Assembly (NCBI GenBank): GCA_029007785.1
Contig: JAQXIM010000072.1
Span: 1 to 48,517 of the forward strand
DNA length: 48,517 nt
Direction of reading: 5' to 3'
Source of the DNA: Clostridiales bacterium
GTDB taxonomy: Bacteria; Bacillota; Clostridia; Lachnospirales; Lachnospiraceae
Made by a program: the position numbers and the translations under genes. The first letter of the stretch is position 1; the number at the start of each line of letters is the position of its first letter. The notes under the pieces are model-generated. The model saw only the letters and a program-made list of their open reading frames with translations. It ran no database searches and had not been told where the DNA came from. Below, piece after piece: positions 7,931-15,372 of this stretch.

Positions 7931-9298
7931 ATGAAGAGACATAAAGCAAGCATACCGAAACAGGTGTTGTCTCAGCAGAGGATTTCCATGGTGAGAATTC
8001 TGCAGATGAATTCCCAGGAATTGGAACAGTTCATTATACAGCAGGAGGTGGAGAACCCCCTTATTGATTTGGAGAAAGTTCAGGAAGAGACGGATCGCCA
8101 TCTGGAGATTCAGCGAAAGCTGGAATGGCTGAAGGCTTCTGATGAGCAGAATCGGGTGTACTATCGGGATGAGATTAAAGAGGAAGCCGAGCGGGAAGCC
8201 TGGAGTGTTTCTGTGGAGGATGAGAATCTGGCAGACTTTGTTATGTCTCAGCTTTCTTCCGTATGCCGGAATGACAGGGATCGGGAAGTTCTCTATTTTA
8301 TGGCTGAATCCTTGGATTCCCACGGATATCTGGAAGAAAATCTTCGATCCATATGTGAGAAATTTGATTTGTCGGAAAATGAAGCTTCCCATTACCTTTA
8401 TCTTCTGCAGTCAGCGGAACCCACAGGGATTGGTGCGCGAAATCTGAGGGAATGTCTTCTTCTTCAGCTGGATCGAATCCAGCCGTCTTTTCCCATGGCA
8501 AGACGTATTGTTTTGGAGTGTTTGGAAGCCCTGGGAAAGAATCAGATTTCTCAGATCAGCAGCTGTCTTGGAATTTCTCTGGAAGAAGCCAGAATGAACT
8601 GTGATGTGATCCGACGTTTGAATCCTAAACCGGGCTGCGGTTTCTATTCCCGGGAAAATCTTCGCTACATTCAGCCAGACGTTACCATCATCAAATTCCG
8701 GGATTATTTTCAGGTTCTTTTGAATGATGATGCCTATCCTAAAATTATTATCAATCCATACTATAGTCAGATGCTTGAGGATTCCTCTTATTCCGAAGAA
8801 ACCAGGGAATATATTCGGAATAAGATGAAACAGGCAGAATGGCTGATCCGCTGTATCCAGCAGAGGGGAGACATCCTGGTGGAAGTGATTAAAACGATCC
8901 TGACGATCCAGCGTGCTTTTTTTGAAAAAGGACCGGGAAACCGTTATCCCATGCGGTTTCAGGAGGTGGCGAGTCGTTTAAATCTTCCGGAATCCATGGT
9001 GAGCAGGGCGGTGCAGGACAAGTATCTTCAATGTGCCTGGGGAATTTATCCCATCAATTACTTCTTTGCCCAGAATCCGGGAAGCAGAGACGATCAGGTG
9101 AAAGAAAATACCCCGGAGATGCTTCGGGAGAAAATTCGGCTGATTGTGGATGGAGAGAATAAACAGCATCCTCTCAGCGATCAAAAAATAACAGATTGTC
9201 TGGAAGAAATGGGAATTATGGTTTCCCGGCGTACGGTGGCCAAGTACCGCAGTATCATGGGTATTCGGGAAGCCAGCGGAAGACGTGAGTTTTCGTGA
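7931..9298 (+). CDS. rpoN: RNA polymerase sigma-54 factor
   Basis: A 455-residue sigma-54. The N-terminal glutamine/leucine-rich activator region 'QVLSQQRISMVRILQMNSQEL...QEVENPLIDL' is intact, the core-binding region follows ('SHGYL', 'PTGIGARNLRECL'), and the RpoN box variant SRRTVAKYR is at residues 432-440 near the C-terminus. It directs transcription from -24/-12 promoters with an AAA+ enhancer-binding protein. None of the latter is encoded in this window, and I saw no convincing GG-N10-GC promoter. The start has GGGAGG (7919-7924). Just upstream GGGATGAT (7867-7874) and ATCATCCC (7911-7918) can form a stem next to the ribosome binding site. Confidence 0.95.
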   Translation: MKRHKASIPKQVLSQQRISMVRILQMNSQELEQFIIQQEVENPLIDLEKVQEETDRHLEIQRKLEWLKASDEQNRVYYRDEIKEEAEREAWSVSVEDENLADFVMSQLSSVCRNDRDREVLYFMAESLDSHGYLEENLRSICEKFDLSENEASHYLYLLQSAEPTGIGARNLRECLLLQLDRIQPSFPMARRIVLECLEALGKNQISQISSCLGISLEEARMNCDVIRRLNPKPGCGFYSRENLRYIQPDVTIIKFRDYFQVLLNDDAYPKIIINPYYSQMLEDSSYSEETREYIRNKMKQAEWLIRCIQQRGDILVEVIKTILTIQRAFFEKGPGNRYPMRFQEVASRLNLPESMVSRAVQDKYLQCAWGIYPINYFFAQNPGSRDDQVKENTPEMLREKIRLIVDGENKQHPLSDQKITDCLEEMGIMVSRRTVAKYRSIMGIREASGRREFS

Positions 9299-9321
9299 AG
9301 GAGCCATTTGGAAGAAATAAG

Positions 9322-9371
9322 GATTTTCGTCGGTACCAAATAGTAAGATTTTCGTCGGTACCGGATGGTAA
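9322..9371 (+). repeat. 25-bp tandem repeat, two copies
   Basis: GATTTTCGTCGGTACC recurs at 9322 and 9347, with a unit of 25 bp (9322-9346, 9347-9371). It lies between the rpoN stop codon and the rpoN terminator. The 340-bp stretch 9299-9638 holds this repeat, the terminator and a purine-rich leader; no gene was seen in it. Confidence 0.75.
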
Positions 9372-9407
9372 GAAAGAGAATATACGAATTAAAAAATGAA
9401 AAATGAG

Positions 9408-9462
9408 AAAAGGCTATCCGTTTTCCTGTCATGAAAAAGTGCGGGAAATGGATAGCCTTTTT
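9408..9462 (+). terminator. Rho-independent terminator of rpoN
   Basis: AAAAGGCTATCC (9408-9419) pairs with GGATAGCCTTTTT (9450-9462), extended by TTTTCC/GGGAAA, and ends in a T-run. It is a strong, nearly symmetrical stem that could work in both directions. Confidence 0.85.
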
Positions 9463-9638
9463 GCGTTTCCCATCAGAAGAACTGCTGAGGACAGGAAAAT
9501 TTTTATGGGATAGAACAGGTAAGAAGTCAGGGAGGCGATCAGGGAGAAAATTAGAGAGAAGGTCAGGGAAGGAGGTTGTCATAACAAGTGTACTCGATGC
9601 ATAGGTTTTAGACAGACAGGGATTATGGTGACAACGAT

Positions 9639-10040
9639 ATGGTACGTATTCTGACATTTTTTATGGCGGTGGTGCTTCTGATGACTGGATGCAGTCAGGA
9701 TGGAGAATCGAAGGTGAAAGATCTGGAATTTACTGTGGTGGCGGCAGATGAAATTCCGGAAGAACTGGCAAGGGTTATTGAGGAGAAGAAAGCCCAGAGT
9801 TTTCGCCTTACGTATTGCAGTGATGAAAATCTGTATCTTGTTTGCGGGTATGGAAAACAGGATCGGGGAGGGTACAGCATACAGGTTCAGTCTTTATATC
9901 TTACAGAAAACACTGTGGTTTTGGAAACGGAACTCCTGGGACCGAATGGAGATGAGAACAGTTCTGCAGACAGCTCAGGAAGTGAACCGGTGATTGTGCT
10001 GAAGACGGAACGGAGGGAGGAACCGGTTATTTTCCGATAG
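9639..10040 (+). CDS. PrcB-like lipoprotein
   Basis: A 133-residue lipoprotein. The signal peptide ends with lipobox LMTGC, so Cys18 is the likely lipidated residue. The mature part contains the PrcB C-terminal-like motif 'CGYGKQDRGGYSIQV' (G-x-K-x-x-GGY), found in small exported proteins named after the treponemal protease complex subunit PrcB. The acidic/serine-rich stretch near residues 108-120 may be a linker. No recognisable protease is adjacent. The ribosome site is weak (GGTGAC), so the start is less certain than for the neighbours. Confidence 0.65.
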   Translation: MVRILTFFMAVVLLMTGCSQDGESKVKDLEFTVVAADEIPEELARVIEEKKAQSFRLTYCSDENLYLVCGYGKQDRGGYSIQVQSLYLTENTVVLETELLGPNGDENSSADSSGSEPVIVLKTERREEPVIFR

Positions 10041-10156
10041 TCCGTACACAAAAAAGGAAAAACCGGAGAAAAGAGAGACTAGTAGAAATAGAAAGAAGAA
10101 AAGAGAAGAAAAGGAAAGAAGAGAAAGTAAGCAGGAGTTGGAAAAGGAGGAGCGTT

Positions 10157-11725
10157 ATGGAACTGGAAAAAAAGGGGCTGAAAACGGGATGGCATCGAGG
10201 AAACAAGACTCTGGAAATTATGATAGATGAAGACCGGAATGTTCCGGATGTCAGACCGGATATGGGAAGAATCATATTGAATCAGGGTGTCCTGGATCTG
10301 GATGAAGCAGAGGTGCAGGGGAATTTCCTGGTGATCCAGGGGAAACTTGGTGTATCGATTCTCTATGGCAGTGAAGGGACACCGGAAACCCTGCAGAATC
10401 TTTCAGTCATGATTCCTTTCTCAGAAAAAATGAACCTGGAAGATTGGAAAGAAGGAGATATCCTGACAGCCAGCGGAATTCTGGAGGATTTGACCGTGGA
10501 AATGGTCCATTCCCGAAAAATTCGAATTCAGGCAGTCATTCCCATATTCGTTACCAGAGAAAATCAGGAAAAGGAGGAGTGGATTACCGGAGTTCGTTCG
10601 GATGAAACGGTGGAAATGAAGACAAGAAGTGTTTCCATGACAGGAATGGCCGTTCACAGAAGGGAGAATTACCGGGTTCGGGAAGAGTTCGAACTTCATG
10701 GAAATCTGCCGCCCATTCAGGAAGTTTTGTGGACGGATGCTCGTCTGGGACGGTTGGAAACTCGGCCGGAAGATGGCCGTATTTCCCTGCGGGGAGAACT
10801 GCGGGGATTTCTTCTGTATCGGGGAGAGGGGGAAGATATGCCCATTCGATGGAATGAAGTATCCGTTCCTTTCGAAGGAGCCGTCCCTATGGAGGGATGT
10901 ACCGGCGATATGATTCCCGATATTGAAGTGCACCTGACTCACTGCGACTGGGATGTAAAAGAGAATGAAGATGGAGAGAAAAGAAAAATATCCCTGGAAG
11001 CTTTTTTGGATATGACAGCCCGGCTTTTTCAGGAACAGGAAGAAGAAGTGATTTCGGATTTGTATTCTCCTGTTATGAATATTATTATTGAAGAGAAGGA
11101 AATGTGTCAGGAACGAATTCTGACACACAATAACTCCAACTGCCGGATCAGCGAATCCATTCATCTGGATCAGGGCAATGTGCTTCAGATCTGTTATGGA
11201 GCTGGCCGGGTTCTTCTGGATGATATACATATGGTAGAAAATGGTTTGCAGATGGAGGGTGTTCTTCCTGTCAGTATCTTGTACACATCCTCCGATGATG
11301 GCCATCCTTTGAATTCGATACATCATACGATACCGATTCATTATCTGGCTGAAGCCAGAGGGGTGGATGAAGCCTGTACTTATCAGGTCAGACCCCAGCT
11401 GGAATCTCTGAATTTTCTTATGATGGGAAATAATGATATGGAAGTAAGGGCTTCCATTGGAATGGAAGTCATGATTTTCCGGGAAGAAAAAATCCGCCTG
11501 GTAACCGATGCCAGACTGGAACCTTATGATGAAGAAAAGATTCGGGAACAGGCAGAAATTGTGGGTTACCGTGTTCAGGAAGGAGACACTTTGTGGAAAT
11601 TGGCCCGGAAATTCTATACGACGGTGGAAAGAATCCGCCAGATCAATCCTGACCTGAAGGGGGAGCCAACACCGGGCATGTGGCTGCTGATTGTAAAGCA
11701 GACTTCCGGTCTGGAAGTTATGTAG
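10157..11725 (+). CDS. sipL: SipL-like spore coat morphogenesis protein (DUF3794 x several + LysM)
   Basis: A 522-residue protein with repeated DUF3794 (SPOCS) domains over about residues 25-450, shown by recurrent 'VxGxLxVSILY', 'IPF/IPI' and 'V.A.I...V' strands. The C-terminal LysM domain is 'YRVQEGDTLWKLARKFYTT' (about 470-488) with a following NPDL turn. This is the layout of SipL of Clostridioides difficile, which binds the coat ATPase SpoIVA through LysM and recruits the coat around the forespore. An excellent AAAAGGAGG precedes the ATG. The upstream 115 bp (10041-10156) is almost entirely purine on this strand and holds no gene. Confidence 0.85.
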   Translation: MELEKKGLKTGWHRGNKTLEIMIDEDRNVPDVRPDMGRIILNQGVLDLDEAEVQGNFLVIQGKLGVSILYGSEGTPETLQNLSVMIPFSEKMNLEDWKEGDILTASGILEDLTVEMVHSRKIRIQAVIPIFVTRENQEKEEWITGVRSDETVEMKTRSVSMTGMAVHRRENYRVREEFELHGNLPPIQEVLWTDARLGRLETRPEDGRISLRGELRGFLLYRGEGEDMPIRWNEVSVPFEGAVPMEGCTGDMIPDIEVHLTHCDWDVKENEDGEKRKISLEAFLDMTARLFQEQEEEVISDLYSPVMNIIIEEKEMCQERILTHNNSNCRISESIHLDQGNVLQICYGAGRVLLDDIHMVENGLQMEGVLPVSILYTSSDDGHPLNSIHHTIPIHYLAEARGVDEACTYQVRPQLESLNFLMMGNNDMEVRASIGMEVMIFREEKIRLVTDARLEPYDEEKIREQAEIVGYRVQEGDTLWKLARKFYTTVERIRQINPDLKGEPTPGMWLLIVKQTSGLEVM

Positions 11726-11785
11726 CGGCGGCAGAGGCCGCCTATATTCAAAAGCATTCGGCCAAATGCGGAATGGAAAGGAATG

Positions 11786-11818
11786 GAGAAATCCGATTGG
11801 AAACCGGAAATCTCTTTT
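11786..11818 (+). terminator. Probable terminator after the sipL-like gene
   Basis: GAGAAATCCG (11786-11795) and CGGAAATCTC (11805-11814) pair with an AA/AA internal loop and are followed by TTTTGTTAT. A small GCGGC/GCCGC stem lies just after the stop codon. Confidence 0.45.
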
Positions 11819-11888
11819 GTTATATACTATGAAATCGAAAAGAAAGAGTGCGTGCTGTTTTGAGCCTTTTTGAAGCTTGTGAAATATC

Positions 11889-11917
11889 TTGCATTCGAAA
11901 GATTATGATGATATAAT
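11889..11917 (+). promoter_or_regulatory. Strong sigma-A promoter of the S1-domain gene
   Basis: TTGCAT (11889-11894), a 17-bp spacer and a perfect TATAAT (11912-11917). It leaves a leader of about 100 nt before the ATG at 12025. Confidence 0.75.
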
Positions 11918-11935
11918 TTCTTTAAGTACGTACAT

Positions 11936-11986
11936 TGTGGAGTGCAGAATCCCAGGGTATTTTCCTTGTACTGACACTCAGCCACA
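11936..11986 (+). promoter_or_regulatory. Structured 5' leader of the S1-domain gene
   Basis: In the predicted leader, TGTGG (11936-11940) pairs with CCACA (11982-11986), and AGTG (11941-11944) with CACT (11975-11978) inside it, leaving a CAG bulge. Such leaders often serve autogenous control of ribosomal or RNA-binding proteins. A role here is inference. Confidence 0.4.
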
Positions 11987-12024
11987 AAATACAGGGGAAT
12001 TACTGGTACGTAGGAGGTTTTCGC

Positions 12025-12780
12025 ATGTGTGAAGAGGCAAAGGTTCAAGAAGTAGTAGAAGAAAAAGTGGAATCGATGGAAGATTATGCAACCGAACTGG
12101 AAGCATCCCTGAAGCAGGGCCCGCCCAATGATGATCCTGTATGGGACAAATTCGAAACCATGATGGCTGAGAAGACAATCTTCCCGGTTAAGGTTGACAG
12201 TGCAGTAAAGGCTGGTGTTGTTGCTTTTGTTGATGACGTTCGTGCTTTCATTCCTGCATCCAAACTGTCCTCCGGATACGTTGAGAATCTGGAAGAGTAC
12301 AAAGGTCAGACTCTGGAAGTAATGATCATTACTGCTGACAAGGATGCTAAGAAGCTGGTTCTGTCTGCAAGAGAAGTAATGAAACAGAAAGAGAAAGAGC
12401 AGAAAGAAGCTGCATTGGCTGCATGCCAGGTTGGCGATGTAATGGAAGGTACTGTGGACTCTTTGATGGAGTACGGTGCATTCATCAATCTGGATAATGG
12501 ACTGTCCGGACTGCTGCATGTTTCTCAGATCAGCTATAAGAGAGTTGAAAAGCCTGCTGATGTTCTGAAAAAGGGAGAAAAAGTTCAGGTTAAGCTCATT
12601 GCAATCAAAGACGGCAAACTGAGCCTGAGCATGAAGGCTTTGCAGAAAGCTCCCGAGAGACCGGAGAGACCGGAAAGAGCTGAGAGACCTGCAAGAGAAG
12701 AAAAAGAAACCTTCAATTACAAAGAGACCGGTAAAGCAAGCACCAATCTGGGTGATCTGCTGAAAGGCATCAAACTGTAA
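12025..12780 (+). CDS. S1-domain RNA-binding protein (ribosomal protein S1-like)
   Basis: A 251-residue protein with two S1 (OB-fold) domains: about residues 50-115 (TIFPVKVDSAVKAGVVAFV... IPASKLS...) and about 134-206 (VGDVMEGTVDSLMEYGAFINL... GLLHVSQIS... KLSLSMKAL). An acidic N-terminus precedes them and an Arg/Pro/Glu-rich tail follows ('PERPERPERAERPAREE'). It is much shorter than the 4-6 domain E. coli S1 and resembles short Firmicute S1-like proteins that bind mRNA or ribosomes. The start is set at 12025 by AGGAGG (12012-12017). Its codon use is plainer than its neighbours' (GCT, GTT, CTG favoured), suggesting high expression. It appears to be monocistronic, with its own promoter and terminator. 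Confidence 0.85.
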   Translation: MCEEAKVQEVVEEKVESMEDYATELEASLKQGPPNDDPVWDKFETMMAEKTIFPVKVDSAVKAGVVAFVDDVRAFIPASKLSSGYVENLEEYKGQTLEVMIITADKDAKKLVLSAREVMKQKEKEQKEAALAACQVGDVMEGTVDSLMEYGAFINLDNGLSGLLHVSQISYKRVEKPADVLKKGEKVQVKLIAIKDGKLSLSMKALQKAPERPERPERAERPAREEKETFNYKETGKASTNLGDLLKGIKL

Positions 12781-12864
12781 TCAAGGCTTCTCATGAAAGC
12801 AGCGAGAAGCTCTCCCCCTGGGATGAAGTCCATAGCTGCTGATAGAATAAAAGGAATTCGAGTA

Positions 12865-12898
12865 AAACCTGGGATACCAATGTGTCCCAGGTTTTTTT
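12865..12898 (+). terminator. Rho-independent terminator of the S1-domain gene
   Basis: AAACCTGGGATAC (12865-12877) pairs with GTGTCCCAGGTTT (12882-12894), using one G-U pair, and continues into a T-run. A second small hairpin (GCTTCTC/GAGAAGC) directly follows the stop codon. Confidence 0.85.
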
Positions 12899-13000
12899 AC
12901 AACTAGTACATCGAAAAAGACTCATTGATTTCTGAACAGCAGGCGGCGGAGCAGGAAAGAGTTGTTTGAGAATGATAGAATAATAATCGAAATGAACAGG

Positions 13001-13029
13001 TTGAATTAATAAAACATTAAGAATATAAA
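13001..13029 (+). promoter_or_regulatory. Probable promoter of the efflux operon
   Basis: TTGAAT (13001-13006), a 17-bp spacer and TATAAA (13024-13029). The remainder of the 336-bp gap from 12781 to 13116 holds the S1 terminator and AT-rich DNA only. Confidence 0.55.
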
Positions 13030-13116
13030 AGGTGAAAACCAAGAAAATTCTGATAAAATATGATTAAATGAAACGTGACCCGAAAAGGGATAAATGGGGA
13101 GAAGGAGGCAATGAGT

Positions 13117-14559
13117 ATGAAGAAGTTTTGTGTGGCAGTTGGAACAATGATTCTGGCGGCAGGGCTGGGGATTACCGGTTGTTCCAATCAAAATCAGGCA
13201 GCAGAAGGGGAAACGGTGGCCGTTCAGTCTGTTGCTATGCTGGCGGGACTGGACAGTTCCGGTCTGCAGAACAGGTATGCGGGAGTAGTGGTTGCCCAGG
13301 CGACTTATGAAATCAATAAGGAAGAAGATCGTACGATTGAAGAGAGATTCGTGGATGTGGGAGATGAGGTTCAGGCAGGAGATGTACTCTTTTCCTATGA
13401 TACTGATGAAATTCAGCTTTCCATCGACACCGGCGAATTGGAAATGGAAAAAATCAAGAATACGATTTCTTCAACGAAAACCCAGATTACCAAGCTGGAG
13501 AGTGAAAAGCGAAAAGCTCCTTCCTCTGAACAGCTTTCCTATAGTATTGAGATTCAAAGTCTGGAAGCCGATATCAAGGAAAATGAATATAATCTGAACA
13601 CGAAAAAAATTGAACTGGAACGGCTGGAGAAAACATTGGAGAATTCGGAGGTCGTTGCCGAGGCTGACGGTATTGTACAGAGCGTAAATGAAAATGGCGA
13701 GACGGATGATTACGGAAACCCGAAAGCATTCATCGTTTTAATGGAAACAGGAACCTATCGTGTAAAAGGAACGGTAAATGAAACCAATATGGGAGACATT
13801 GGAATGATGGAAGGTTCCCCTGTGATTATTCGTTCCCGTATCGATAATGAGCAGACCTGGAGTGCGGTGATGGGATCGGTAGATATGGAAAACCCGGTGA
13901 GCGATAATAATTATTACTATTACAGCGACTCTGACGAGACGACTCAGTCTTCCAAATATGCGTTCTATGTGGATCTGGATTCTTCGGAAGGCTTGATGAT
14001 GGGTCAGCATGTTTATATTGAGCTGGACCAGGGCCAGGATGAAGAGAAGGAAGGAATCTGGATTTCTTCTTATTATCTGAATCTGAGCGAAGAAGAGAAT
14101 TACGTATGGGCAGCCAACGACAAGGATAAACTGGAAAAACGTTCCATTACCCTTGGTGAATATGATGCAGATATGGATTGTTATCAGATCCTGGAAGGCC
14201 TGAGCGAAGAAGATTATATTGCCATTCCCGATGAAACTCTTCAGGCAGGAATGCCCGTTACCCGTTACGACGAAGAGTATTTCGCTGAACCGGATTACGG
14301 TGACATGGAAGGCTATGAGGAAGAAGGAATGGAAGGCTACGAAGGAGAAGATCTGGAAGGTTACGAAGGAGAAGGCCTGGAAGGCTACGAAGGAGAAGGC
14401 CTGGAAGGCTACGAAGGAGAAGGCCTGGAAGGCTATGAAGGAGAAGGTCTGGAAGGCTACGCGGAAGACGGCCTGACTGAAGATACGGGCGACTTTGAAG
14501 GCGAAGGCCTTGGAGACGGCGAGATGACAGACAGCATGGACGGAGGATGGGAGGAATAG
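13117..14559 (+). CDS. Efflux adaptor lipoprotein (HlyD/MacA-like) with acidic 8-residue tail repeats
   Basis: A 480-residue membrane-fusion-type adaptor. The start at 13117 is preferred over 13111 because AAGGAGG (13102-13108) is 8 nt upstream. The signal peptide ends in lipobox ITGC, so it is probably lipid-anchored outside the membrane. The split lipoyl/barrel parts are visible ('ERFVDVGDEVQAGDVLFSYD' in pieces, and 'VVAEADGIVQSVNENGE'), separated by a coiled-coil hairpin (about residues 110-180). The C-terminus is unusual: seven 24-bp units (14308-14475) encode EGYEGEGL-type repeats, highly acidic. It is first in a four-gene operon with an ABC ATPase, a second adaptor and a MacB-like permease. 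Confidence 0.82.
   Translation: MKKFCVAVGTMILAAGLGITGCSNQNQAAEGETVAVQSVAMLAGLDSSGLQNRYAGVVVAQATYEINKEEDRTIEERFVDVGDEVQAGDVLFSYDTDEIQLSIDTGELEMEKIKNTISSTKTQITKLESEKRKAPSSEQLSYSIEIQSLEADIKENEYNLNTKKIELERLEKTLENSEVVAEADGIVQSVNENGETDDYGNPKAFIVLMETGTYRVKGTVNETNMGDIGMMEGSPVIIRSRIDNEQTWSAVMGSVDMENPVSDNNYYYYSDSDETTQSSKYAFYVDLDSSEGLMMGQHVYIELDQGQDEEKEGIWISSYYLNLSEEENYVWAANDKDKLEKRSITLGEYDADMDCYQILEGLSEEDYIAIPDETLQAGMPVTRYDEEYFAEPDYGDMEGYEEEGMEGYEGEDLEGYEGEGLEGYEGEGLEGYEGEGLEGYEGEGLEGYAEDGLTEDTGDFEGEGLGDGEMTDSMDGGWEE
14308..14475 (+). repeat. 24-bp in-frame tandem repeat, seven units
   Basis: Units begin at 14308, 14332, 14356, 14380, 14404, 14428 and 14452. Each encodes EGYEGEGL or a close variant in the adaptor's C-terminus. 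The middle copies are almost identical at the DNA level, so copy number may vary between strains. Confidence 0.9.
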
Positions 14560-14562
14560 TAG

Positions 14563-15372
14563 ATGATTCTGGAGTTAAAGAACATTTATAAAGATTATCC
14601 TCAGGGAAAACTCACAGTTCATGTTCTAAAAGATATTTCCCTGGAGGTGGAGGAAGGCGATTATATTGCAATCATGGGGCCTTCCGGTTCAGGAAAAACA
14701 ACCCTGATGAATTTGATTGGTTGTCTTGATGTGCCTACATCCGGAAGCTATTATCTGGCAGGAAAGGATATGTCTCGATTGAGTGACAATCAGATGGCTG
14801 AAATCAGGAATCAGTATATTGGATTTGTATTTCAGACTTTTAATTTGCTTCCAAAACTTTCGGCCCTGGATAACGTGGCATTGCCTTTGCTGTACGCAGG
14901 CGTAAAGAAAAAAGAGAGAAGAGCCCGGGCAGAAGAGGCTCTTCGCAAAGTCGGTCTGGGAGATCGTCTGGAATTCCGATCCAATCAGTTATCCGGTGGT
15001 CAGTGTCAGAGAGTGGCTATAGCCCGTGCCATGGTGGGAAATCCGAAGATTCTTCTGGCAGACGAACCCACCGGTGCACTGGATACCAAGTCCGGTGATC
15101 AGATTATGGAGCTGTTTCAGCAGCTGAATGAAGAAGGCGTGACGATTGTCATGATTACCCATGAGCCGGATATTGCCCGTTGTGCCAGGAAGATTTACCA
15201 TATCCGTGACGGTGAGTTCAGCAAGGGAAATAGTGGTGAGTTCGGCAATGAAGACAATGGCGAATTCAGCAATGAAGAAAACGGCGAGTTCAGCATAGAA
15301 GAAAGTGGTGAATTCGTCAAAGAAGACAGCAGTGAGTTCAACAAAGAAGACAGTGGGGAGGCGGCAGAATGA
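14563..15372 (+). CDS. ABC transporter ATPase (MacB/LolD type) with acidic repeat tail
   Basis: A 269-residue ATP-binding subunit. Walker A is GPSGSGKT (about residues 39-46), the signature is LSGGQ at about 144-148 (followed by CQRVAIARA), Walker B is ILLADEPTGALD, and the H-loop is in MITHEP. This is the MacB/LolD/FtsE-like group that powers FtsX-type permeases. The standard domain ends near residue 216. After that come six 8-residue repeats of the form GEFxxExx (DNA 15211-15354), giving a long acidic extension not expected in the family. It starts 3 bp after the preceding stop and overlaps the next gene by four bases (ATGA). Confidence 0.93.
   Translation: MILELKNIYKDYPQGKLTVHVLKDISLEVEEGDYIAIMGPSGSGKTTLMNLIGCLDVPTSGSYYLAGKDMSRLSDNQMAEIRNQYIGFVFQTFNLLPKLSALDNVALPLLYAGVKKKERRARAEEALRKVGLGDRLEFRSNQLSGGQCQRVAIARAMVGNPKILLADEPTGALDTKSGDQIMELFQQLNEEGVTIVMITHEPDIARCARKIYHIRDGEFSKGNSGEFGNEDNGEFSNEENGEFSIEESGEFVKEDSSEFNKEDSGEAAE
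15211..15354 (+). repeat. 24-bp in-frame tandem repeat, six units, at the ATPase C-terminus
   Basis: Units start at 15211, 15235, 15259, 15283, 15307 and 15331 and encode GEFSKGNS, GEFGNEDN, GEFSNEEN, GEFSIEES, GEFVKEDS and SEFNKEDS. The unit length equals that of the array in the adjacent adaptor gene, but the sequence is unrelated. Confidence 0.85.

Noticed and set aside
13075-14559. Start of the first efflux adaptor at 13075 or 13111
   Set aside because: AAGGAGG at 13102-13108 places the start at 13117, which also begins a proper lipoprotein signal peptide.
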